From JAAYED01 sp040772225 (lineage in GTDB: Bacteria > Chloroflexota > Anaerolineae > UBA1429), in contig JAXGYO010000002.1 in the NCBI GenBank assembly GCA_040772225.1, positions 1,612,001 to 1,676,000 on the forward strand: a DNA stretch of 64,000 nucleotides, written 5' to 3'. Positions 53,837 to 61,900 of the stretch are shown here, in pieces. Under the pieces are notes generated by a model. The model had not been told where the DNA came from and searched no databases. It was given only the letters and a program-made list of their open reading frames with translations. Within the stretch, counting starts at the first letter, position 1. Every line of letters begins with the position of its first letter. A program made the position numbers and the translations under genes.

Positions 53837-54684
53837 TTCAGCTCGCGGAGGGCGTGTATGTCGAGACCGAGTTTGCAGGTGGCAACTGCGGCCTGATTGC
53901 CAGTGACCGTGGTCCAGTTCTTGTGGATACGCCCATGTTCCCTTCCGACGGACAGCGGTGGCAGGCCCAGATCGATTCCCTGGGTCCGAGCAGGGCCTAT
54001 GCTATCGTCAATACCGACTATCACCCGGAACATCTTTTGGGTAACCACCTGTTCATGCCGACGCGCGTTTTCGGCCACGAAGAGTCCGAAAAACCGCTGG
54101 CTCGTTACGACGAATCGACGCTCGCCGACCTGGCAGGAGACCTGGCGTCCAACAATCCCTCTCTGGCCAATTCGCTGGCTTCCATTCGCCCGGTACACCC
54201 GGATATATCGGTCTCTGACCGTGTCACACTGCACCTGGGCGGGGAAGAGGTGCAGATCATCCATCTCGAGGGGCACACTCCTGCCTCCCTGGGAGTCTAT
54301 CTGCCAAAGCAACGTGTGCTCTTTGCGGGCGACAATGTCACGAACAACGAGCATCCGGTCGCGCAACACGCCAACACGCTGGCATGGCTCGAGACGCTGC
54401 AGCGCATCAAGGAAATGGACGTGGAAGTGATCGTGCCAGGTACCGGGGCACCAGGTGGCAAGGAACTGATCGATCCGTTGTACCAGTATCTGGCCGAGAT
54501 GCGTCGCCGCATCCTGGAGCTCTTTATGGAGGGTGCCAGCCGGCGCGAATGTGTAGAAAAGGTCGGCATGCTGGATTACTTTCCTATCGCCAAAGGTCAG
54601 GAAGGTGAGGTCAAGCTGCGGCGCCGGCACAGTATCGAACGCATCTACACAGAGATTCGTGTGGCCCTCCGCAAGCGGCGATAG
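53833..54684 (+). CDS. metallo-beta-lactamase-fold hydrolase with variant metal motif
   Basis: The 283-residue protein is coupled to AlaX by a 4-base overlap. The fold is clear: IASDRGPVLVDTPMFPSD, AIVNTDYHPEHLLGNHLFMPTRVFGHEES (part), IIHLEGHTPASLGVYLPKQRVLFAGDNV (part) and VIVPGTGAPGGKELIDPL. The usual HxHxDH is replaced by Asp62-x-His64-x-Glu66-His67, so the metal site is altered; a later GHTPAS His and Asp in AGDN remain. It may bind metal differently or not catalyse hydrolysis. The C-terminal 60 residues are basic. Linkage to tRNA editing is suggestive only. Confidence 0.85.
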   Translation: MIQLAEGVYVETEFAGGNCGLIASDRGPVLVDTPMFPSDGQRWQAQIDSLGPSRAYAIVNTDYHPEHLLGNHLFMPTRVFGHEESEKPLARYDESTLADLAGDLASNNPSLANSLASIRPVHPDISVSDRVTLHLGGEEVQIIHLEGHTPASLGVYLPKQRVLFAGDNVTNNEHPVAQHANTLAWLETLQRIKEMDVEVIVPGTGAPGGKELIDPLYQYLAEMRRRILELFMEGASRRECVEKVGMLDYFPIAKGQEGEVKLRRRHSIERIYTEIRVALRKRR

Positions 54685-54696
54685 AGGATTTAGTCG

Positions 54697-55611
54697 ATGG
54701 ACAGCCTGATCTCCAGGCGAGAGCCCCCGCTCAAGCGTTACTTTATGGCGACGTCGGTGGAGGAGGCCCTGGCTTACCTGTCAGCCCACCGCGGTGAGGC
54801 GCAGGTGGTGGGAGGGGGAACCTCGCTGATGCCCGTTGTTCTCAGAGGCGAGTCCGTCGCACGTCATCTGGTGGACGTATCGCGCATCGCCGCGCTCCGC
54901 CGCATTCGCGTTGAGCGCGACTATGTCATCCTCGGGGGGAGCGTCACCCTCGCGCAGTTGCTGCGCTCCGAGACGGCGCTCGGCGCCCTGCCCGTGCTGG
55001 GCGAGATAGCGTCCAGCACAGACACCCCACGTCTGCAAGAGCTCTCCACTCTGGCGGGGAACATTGTCAGCGCCAGAGGAAACAATGGTGTTACGGCGAT
55101 GCTGATCGCCCTGAAGGCAGAGGCAGAGATTGCAAACCTGACCGGATCACAGTGGCTGCCGGTGCGCTCGCTGCTTGTGCGTCCGGGGTCCTGCCGGGTA
55201 GATAGCATGTCTGAGGTGCTCGTCTCACTGCGCATTCCAATACTTGAGCCCGGCTCTGGCGCCGCGCTGATCGATGCAAACAGCGGAGCGGGCGGCTCTG
55301 AGCCCCCTGCTGTCGCAGCAGCGGCCGTGGGCTTTGATGGGGCCCGCAATCTGATCTCGTCACTTTGTCTCGTTGTGGGTGTCCCGGACAGCCTTCCGCA
55401 GATAGGCCGGCTGTCCGACATCACCGAAGAGCGTTCCCCCGCGGTCGAGGCCGTGCGCCGCGCAGTATTCCAGTGGGCTGTGTCTCTGCCCCCGGGCTCG
55501 TCCGCAGGGGAGACCGCGACGCGATCGGAGATGCTCGGAAGAGCGGCACAGCGGGCCTTTGACACGGCCCTCGAACGCGCACGAGCAAGCCTCTCGAACA
55601 GCATGCCATGA
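54697..55611 (+). CDS. FAD-binding protein, molybdopterin dehydrogenase medium-subunit (CoxM)-like
   Basis: The 304-residue protein resembles the FAD subunit of xanthine/CO dehydrogenases. KRYFMATSVEEALAYLSAHRGEAQVVGGGTSLMPVVLRGE (part) holds the FAD-pyrophosphate GGGTSL loop. LVDVSRIAALRRIRVERDYVILGGSVTLAQLL (part) and LSTLAGNIVSARGNN (the second FAD contact, normally AGNIxxA) follow. The C-terminal half is divergent and Ser/Ala rich. Neither the Mo-binding large subunit nor the 2Fe-2S small subunit is adjacent. It lies 12 bases after the MBL gene and overlaps hemW by four. An independent FAD carrier or a decayed subunit are both possible. Confidence 0.75.
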   Translation: MDSLISRREPPLKRYFMATSVEEALAYLSAHRGEAQVVGGGTSLMPVVLRGESVARHLVDVSRIAALRRIRVERDYVILGGSVTLAQLLRSETALGALPVLGEIASSTDTPRLQELSTLAGNIVSARGNNGVTAMLIALKAEAEIANLTGSQWLPVRSLLVRPGSCRVDSMSEVLVSLRIPILEPGSGAALIDANSGAGGSEPPAVAAAAVGFDGARNLISSLCLVVGVPDSLPQIGRLSDITEERSPAVEAVRRAVFQWAVSLPPGSSAGETATRSEMLGRAAQRAFDTALERARASLSNSMP

Positions 55612-56804
55612 GTGCTGCTGCTGCTGAGCAAGCTAGCGCCGGCATTTATGTACACATCCCCTTTTGCCATGCCAAATGTCGGTACTGCGACTTTGCCTCA
55701 CTGCCGGGCAAACAGGAACTGTATACGCCGTACGTGGCCGCCCTGCTGCGTAGCATCAGACAGGCGCAGGCCAGTTGGCCTGGGCCTGCCTTTGACACAC
55801 TTTACATCGGCGGCGGCACACCTACTGCGCTCAAGCCCGACCTCCTCACTGCGATCGTCGAAGCCTGCCGTGCGCATCTGGGGTTGCCCGCCGGGGCAGA
55901 GATCACCTGCGAGGCCAATCCCGGTACCGTCTCGCGCCAGGGTCTCCAGGCACTGCGCCAGGGCGGTATGAACAGGCTGAGCCTGGGGGCGCAGAGCTTT
56001 GTTGATGACGAGTTGGCGCTGCTCGGGAGGATCCACGACAGCCAGGCGATCATTGAGGCGTTTCAGAAGGCACGCAGGGCCGGATTCGAGAATATCAGCC
56101 TGGACCTCATCTACGGCGTGCCACGGCAGTCGCTCGATAGTTGGACGCACACACTGGAACAGGCACTGGCCCTCGAGCCTGAACACCTCTCGCTCTATGC
56201 CCTCACTCTCGAGCCCGGTACGCCGATGGCCAGTGATGTCCAGTGCGGTACGCTGCCTGCCCCTGATGACGCCCTGGCGGCGGACATGTATCTCATGGCC
56301 CAGGAGATGCTGAGCTCACGGGGTTACTCCCAGTACGAGATCTCCAACTGGGCTCGCTCTGACGCCGAGGATCTCCCGGGGCGAGAGCCACGTCTTGCCA
56401 GCCGGCACAACCTGCATTACTGGCGCAACGAGCGTTATCTGGGGCTGGGATCGGCCGCATATTCATTCGACGGGCACTCGCGTTTCGGTCGATGCCCCGA
56501 TCCGACGGAGTTTATGAGACGTGTGGAGGCTGGCGAGGACACTACGGACACTGAGGAGGCGGCCTGCCCTGACACCCAGATGGACGAGACGATGATGCTG
56601 GGATTGCGCCTCATGAGCGGGGTTACCTGGTCCGCTTTCGAGCAGCGCTTTGGGCGCGATCTGCGAGACGTCTATGCCGAGCCGATCGCGCGCCTGCAGG
56701 AAAGCGATCTGGTGATCCTCGATCACGCGGGAATCCGGCTTGCGCCGACAGCCTACCTGATCGGCAACCGCGTTTTCGCCGAGTTCCTTCGCTCGCCCCA
56801 CTGA
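55608..56804 (+). CDS. hemW: radical SAM heme chaperone HemW
   Basis: HemW delivers heme and is related to HemN but lacks its oxidase activity. The 398-residue protein has GIYVHIPFCHAKCRYCDF with Cys20, Cys24, Cys27, the CxxxCxxCxF form. YIGGGTPTALKPDLLTAI, CEANPGTVSRQGLQALRQGGMNRLSLGAQSF (part), ISLDLIYGVPRQSLDSW, HLSLYALTLEPGTPM, YEISNWAR and HNLHYWRNERYLGLGSAAYSF (part) match the family. The protein starts at ATG 55608, overlapping the FAD gene stop. A hairpin terminator follows. Confidence 0.94.
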   Translation: MSAAAAEQASAGIYVHIPFCHAKCRYCDFASLPGKQELYTPYVAALLRSIRQAQASWPGPAFDTLYIGGGTPTALKPDLLTAIVEACRAHLGLPAGAEITCEANPGTVSRQGLQALRQGGMNRLSLGAQSFVDDELALLGRIHDSQAIIEAFQKARRAGFENISLDLIYGVPRQSLDSWTHTLEQALALEPEHLSLYALTLEPGTPMASDVQCGTLPAPDDALAADMYLMAQEMLSSRGYSQYEISNWARSDAEDLPGREPRLASRHNLHYWRNERYLGLGSAAYSFDGHSRFGRCPDPTEFMRRVEAGEDTTDTEEAACPDTQMDETMMLGLRLMSGVTWSAFEQRFGRDLRDVYAEPIARLQESDLVILDHAGIRLAPTAYLIGNRVFAEFLRSPH

Positions 56805-56813
56805 CACAAAAAG

Positions 56814-56842
56814 AGGGCCAGAACCGCATTGGCTCTGGCCCT
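56814..56842. terminator. bidirectional intrinsic terminator
   Basis: AGGGCCAGA (56814-56822) pairs perfectly with 56834-56842; inner CC/GG pairing (56824-56825 with 56831-56832) extends it. It separates the convergent hemW and CpXC genes. Confidence 0.75.
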
Positions 56843-56858
56843 TGACCGTTTCAGCAAG

Positions 56859-58187
56859 CTATCCCTGGTCGACCTCAAGCCGGTCCGCGATCTGTCCCCG
56901 AATACCTGTCAGGCGTTCTTTGGCCTCTTCACCGATATTGTCCCCCACCTGCGCCACATAATGATCAAATGCCTTGAGGAGATTGGCAGTGACCAGAGTG
57001 CCGTGCTCTTCCAAAAGATTCGCGGATTCCTCCGGGAAATCCGCCCGCAGGAGCTGGCTGATGAGGCGCAGATCAGGAGGAAGCTTCTCCTCACGTACAT
57101 CACGGGCCTTGTCCAGAATCGCGCCGAGGCGCCCGGCTCGTTGCTCGTTGTTCCGACTCTGTGCAGTTTGGCGCAATCTCCCCAGCACGAGGAAAAAGAC
57201 CTCATCAAGCTGCGCTTCACGCTCTCGCACAGCCGCGTCAAGGTCCTCTGCCTCCAGGAGTTCCATGATGAGCAAACTGGCAGCGTCCTCGGCCTCGCGC
57301 AGCGCCTTGCTCTGGCGGTCGATGGCATCGAGCAACGCCTTGCGCAACTGCTCCAGAGGGCCAGCTGTATCCGCATCCTCGGCAGCCTGCGCGGCCTCAA
57401 GACGCTCCGTCAACGCCTGGAAGAAGGCATAATCCATGTGCGGAAGATAGTCTTCAACCACATCGTCCCACTGGGGACCGCCCTGAGCCTCCAACAGGAT
57501 ATCGATCAGCTCTGAGGCGCTGGTGGGTTCTGGCGGCGGACTCGGCATGGCAGGCGACGAGCGGGTCAACAGCCGGTCCCGTAGATCCCGAAGTGACTGC
57601 GAGGTCCCTTCCTCACTCTGCTCCGCCTGCGCATCGATAAGATCCGCCAGCAGAAGATAGAACTCATAGTCCATCTTGTCCAGGTTCTCATCCGCGATCC
57701 GGTCAAAGGCCTCCTCGTCATCCATCGCAGCCACGAGACTGTTGATGAGCTCAAGCCATGAACGCTGACGCTCGAGGACATTCTTGTCAAAGCCCTCAGC
57801 TTCAAGCACCGTCTCAAACAGACTGTCATATGTCAGCACCGTCCGAGGCGAGAAAAAGTACGCCTTGCGCTGCTCCGCCGGCGTCTCGTTCATCACTGCA
57901 TTGACGAGGCTGCCGATGGTGCGCTCCTGATCCTGGGCGGAGAGCTGCAGCTCCGATGGCACATAGGCCACCAGGAGTTCCTTCTCCGGGTCGTGATAGA
58001 TGATCATCGTGTTAAGCAACCCGCTGGTGCCGCACTCTGGACACCGTGCGCGGTTAAGCTCGCCTCGCAGAAACTGATCTTTCAGCTCCGGCTCCAGGCC
58101 AACATCGACGATCGTCCGTATGTCAACGAGAAACTGCGTATTGCAGCTTGGGCATCGAATCTGCGTGGGCATGGGCGGAAAAGGCAT
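56859..58187 (-). CDS. CpXC-domain protein with four degenerate C-terminal helical repeats
   Basis: The 442-residue protein starts with a CpXC zinc-ribbon-like domain: RCPSC (residues 11-15) and RCPECG (48-53) flank the usual VDIRTIVDVG segment. A region of about 90 residues follows. The C-terminal half contains four related units beginning near 147 (LINSLVAAM), 227 (LIDILLEAQ), 306 (LIMELLEAE) and 375 (LISQLLRAD), spaced 69-80 residues apart. Three carry a following [ML]D-x2-F-[YF] motif at 172, 251 and 327. They look like all-alpha tandem repeats rich in acidic residues. No enzymatic motif is visible. AAGGAG lies nine bases before ATG 58187. The PHP gene lies 25 bases upstream. Function unknown. 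Confidence 0.8.
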   Translation of the reverse strand: MPFPPMPTQIRCPSCNTQFLVDIRTIVDVGLEPELKDQFLRGELNRARCPECGTSGLLNTMIIYHDPEKELLVAYVPSELQLSAQDQERTIGSLVNAVMNETPAEQRKAYFFSPRTVLTYDSLFETVLEAEGFDKNVLERQRSWLELINSLVAAMDDEEAFDRIADENLDKMDYEFYLLLADLIDAQAEQSEEGTSQSLRDLRDRLLTRSSPAMPSPPPEPTSASELIDILLEAQGGPQWDDVVEDYLPHMDYAFFQALTERLEAAQAAEDADTAGPLEQLRKALLDAIDRQSKALREAEDAASLLIMELLEAEDLDAAVREREAQLDEVFFLVLGRLRQTAQSRNNEQRAGRLGAILDKARDVREEKLPPDLRLISQLLRADFPEESANLLEEHGTLVTANLLKAFDHYVAQVGDNIGEEAKERLTGIRGQIADRLEVDQG

Positions 58188-58212
58188 CGTCAGCGAACTC
58201 CTTGTAGTCGTT

Positions 58213-58908
58213 TCAGACGCGTTCGCGTCTGCTATCCTGAGTCAGAATACGCTCGAGAAGCGCCAGCGGCGTGGTCACCGTGGCGGCATGCACGTGGGCC
58301 TGATCGAGTCCAGCCGCCCGCGCCACCGTCTGCGAAAAGGCGAAATCGATCAGATCTCCCGGCGCGTGCGTATCGGTATCAACGACCATGAGCGCATCTT
58401 CTTGCGCGCAGATCCGGGCGACGTGCCCGTTGGTGAGGCTGTGCCCCTTGCGGCTCGTGATCTCGATGATACAGCCGCGATCGCGGGCCTCGCGGGCCTG
58501 CTCACGGGTGAGAAAACCGGGATGTGCCAGCAAGTCTACGTCGGGCGAGGCTATGGCGGCAGCATTGGTGCCGGGGGCGACTGGCTCCACAATCGTCTCG
58601 CCATGCACCACCACCAGATCGGCACCCAACAGGTGGGCGCGCCGGGCAAGCCTGGAGATATCTGACGGAGCCACGTGTGTGAGCTCCACACCGACGATCA
58701 GCTGGAGTCCAAGATCATGGCCCTGTTCCTGTCGCAGCCGCAAAAGCCCGGTGATCAACTCATCCAGATTGCTCGCATCGGCATGATCGGTGATAGCCAA
58801 CGCCCGGTGACCTTTTACCACGGCACGCCGAATGAGCTCGGAAGGAAGCAGTTCCCCGTCACTGAACACCGTATGGCTGTGGAACTCGATGCGCTGATAG
58901 TTTTCCAT
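58213..58908 (-). CDS. PHP-domain metal-dependent phosphoesterase
   Basis: The 231-residue protein has the PHP motifs: EFHSHTVFSDGELLPSELIRRA (His-x-His and Asp), LAITDHADASNL (Asp-His), LIVGVELTHVAP (Glu), VVVHGET (His), LAHPGFLT (His) and VDTDTHAP (Asp-x-His). These residues bind a trinuclear metal site. It is closest to the YcdX/HisK-like branch, but its substrate is not certain; histidinol phosphate is possible and would compete with the his-operon HAD as the missing phosphatase. The start at 58908 sits about ten bases from a TATAAT, implying a leaderless or nearly leaderless transcript. It follows lhr. Confidence 0.88.
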   Translation of the reverse strand: MENYQRIEFHSHTVFSDGELLPSELIRRAVVKGHRALAITDHADASNLDELITGLLRLRQEQGHDLGLQLIVGVELTHVAPSDISRLARRAHLLGADLVVVHGETIVEPVAPGTNAAAIASPDVDLLAHPGFLTREQAREARDRGCIIEITSRKGHSLTNGHVARICAQEDALMVVDTDTHAPGDLIDFAFSQTVARAAGLDQAHVHAATVTTPLALLERILTQDSRRERV

Positions 58909-58917
58909 AACAGCCTG

Positions 58918-58945
58918 ATTATACCGATCACAGGGCCTCTGTCAA
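58918..58945 (-). promoter_or_regulatory. promoter of the PHP-CpXC pair
   Basis: Reverse strand: perfect TTGACA (complement of 58940-58945), 16-base spacer and TATAAT (complement of 58918-58923). The -35 overlaps the lhr stop codon (58942-58944). The PHP ATG lies ten bases from the -10. Confidence 0.85.
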
Positions 58946-61900
58946 CGCTCGGGGGGGCCTCCGGCGAGTCCATCCCAGACCATGCCCGGCGTCTCCCGCC
59001 GGAATCCCAGGGAGGCCAGCATCTCACCAATCGCGCTCTCCAGCGGCGAGCGCCCGTTCCAGGCATTCACAAGCACGCGCCTTGGGCGGTGGGCAAGCCC
59101 GCCGCTCCGAGTGATATGCGACAGCAAGAGAGCCACAGATCGAACCACCAGTTCATCATCGCCCCCCTCTGCGGTCTGCCAACTCCCGGATCCATGCTCG
59201 TACACGAGCACGGGCACTCCGTTTTGCAGCACGACATAGTTGGAGGGAATCCTCGAGAAACTCGGCTCTTTCACGATGGCGTCCGACCCGCCATCCTCAC
59301 CTGAAGGCGTATCCGGAGTGTAGCTTTCGCGCCCATAGATCAGGGCAGGGTCTGCGGCGTTGATTAGCACCAGGGCATCGCGCCCCGGGGCATCGGCGCG
59401 CGTCCATGCCCTGAGCGCGTCCACGGCCTCAGGGAGGGCGTACTGCAACCCCGCCAGGCCCTGCACAAAGTAGCCGCGGCGCACCTCTCCCGTCAGCTCC
59501 ATGCGGTAGAGATGCGGGTAGAGTGCCGCCCAGGGCAGCATGCCTCGCTGGCCCTCGATGACATCGCGGCTGATGATCCCATAGCAGTGCAGGGCCTGCC
59601 GCGCCTGAGCCTGGGCCTGAGCAAATGGATCCAGCGGCTCGCCGAGCACGCCATACCGGTGAACCAGGGACCACCGGCCCTCCACAGACAGGCGCGGCGG
59701 CAACCTGCGTGCGACCCGGCGCCTGCCCGCCAGCATCTCGGAACGGCTGGGCCGCTGCAGGAGAGCCGGCTTTCTCTGCTCGCGCCATTCTGCCAGATGG
59801 TCGTCCAGTGAGCTGCGAATCCCCTGGCCCTCGTCGACCCCGAATCGTCCAGCGATGATCGTGCGCAGTATCTCCGGCCGGTCATTGGTCATCAGGCCCG
59901 CCAGGACCAGCTCCCGGAGAGCCTTATCGCAAGGCCCGGGCGCCAGGTCGAGAGCACTCTGCAGTACGCGAGAACCGACCGGGCCCTCTGCCCGGACGAA
60001 TTCGTAAACTCGGCAGGCATCGGCGTCTAGCCCCTCGATCAGGGAAGAATCCGGCTGCTCCTCGAGGTACAAGTTCCCCTCGCCAGCCCAGAAATACCGC
60101 ACGCGCAGATGCTGCCAGTCGGAGCCTTGCGCCTGCCATGTCAAATCGCCCTGCGCGCAGAGCGCGTCCAGCAGCGCCGGCGTATAGTCTGGCATGCGCA
60201 ATGGAAACACGTCGCGCTCCCAGATCTCGGCCGGGAGCAACTGCCCGGCCAGCTGTCCGACTGTCACCAGAACGGGATCCTCTGCCGGATGATGGGCAGG
60301 ATGAAGCCCCTGCCAGCGTGAAAGAAAGCAGGCATAGTCTGGAAGAGGAACCGCGCGCACCTCGCGACGCAGCTGCGATAGCGTCTCCCGGTGGAGACGC
60401 TCCAGCACATTTCTGTCACACCACTGATCGGCCGTCGAGCCCGGCGCCAGCCTGCCCCGGAGCACGACGCCCTCGCCGGCCAGCGTTTCCAGCGCGTCCG
60501 CAAGCCAATCCGGCTGCAAGTCGTATCGGGTGATGATCGCTTCCAGTGTCAACGGTCCGTGCGTGCGGAGCATGTGACGCAGCACCGCCATGCGCGCCGT
60601 ATCACCATCCATGTCCATGGGATCAACGGTCGCCCTGGGCGCCTCTGCATCGCCTGTCGCCAGATCGAAGGCGATACGATAGCGCAGGATATGCTCGGCA
60701 GAGACCCACCGCTCGCCGCGGCGCGGAAGCAGAACGCGCTCGACGCGGCCATCCCGCTCGAGCTCTGCCAGCCAGGCCCGACCGTCGCCTGGAGAACGCT
60801 CCGCCACCTCCTCTGTGCTGAGGTCCCCCAGCTCACGCAGAATCACGGCCAGCTCATCGCGGGTGCGTGCGCGATAGCCATCGGCGAGATGCTGCAACTC
60901 CTGTTCAACCTGTTCAATAATGTCGGGGCGCAGTAGCTCCGCCAGACTGCCATCATCGAGCAAGTCAGCGAGCAACTCCCGATTGATGCTCAGCGCCTGC
61001 ATCTGCCGTTCGAGCCGCGGCGTGTCGCCTTCGTAGAGATGGATCCCGGCGAACTCCAGGACCAATCCAGCAGCGACTGGCGACGGCACAAGCGTTCTGG
61101 TCTCGACAATACGAATGTCCCCGGACGTCAGCCTGTCAAGCATCTCGCCCAGGTGCTCGACATCCAGCACATCGCGCAGGCAGTCGCGGTACGTCTCCGC
61201 GATCAGCGGAAAGTCATCCCAGTCCCTGCAGATGGCCAGCAGATCGCGCGCCCGGAGACGTTGCAGCCAGAATGGCGTCCGCCGCCCAGCGCCGCGTACC
61301 CGAGGCAGGATCAGCGCCCGGGCCGCGTTCATGCGAAACTGGGCGCCAAAGAGCGCCGAGTTGGGCAGCTCGCGCAAGACGCGTTCCCGTGCCTCCTCCG
61401 CCCCCATGCTGCGGATGATGTCGAGCGGCGGCTCTCGATCTCCCTCCAGGAGCCGGAACAGGATCGCATCGTCGTTCACCTGAACATCGACCGTGGTCCC
61501 GAGCCGCTCGCGAAAGGCATGCGTCAGTGCCATCGCCCAGACGCTGTTAATCCGCGCGCCAAAGCAACTATGGATCACCAGCCTCTCGTCGCCAAGGGCA
61601 TCGGTGAATCGTTCGAGCACGATCGTATCGTCGCTGGATATCGCCCCGCTGTGGCCCAGCTGCTGTCCGACATAGCAGACAGCATTGCGGGCGGAAGCGT
61701 CATCCATGGCGTACTCGCGCGCGAGCCAGTCGAGCACCATGAGAGCATCGCCAGGCCACGGCCCGCGCGGGTCCTCTGGCACCCAGCCGAGGTCCGCAAC
61801 ACGTTCTGCCAACAGTCGTCGAAAGGCGCCCAGGGCGCGTCCCATGTGATAATCGCGCTTGGGGAGCTCGCCGCGCCAAAAGGGCATCCGTGGCATGGCT

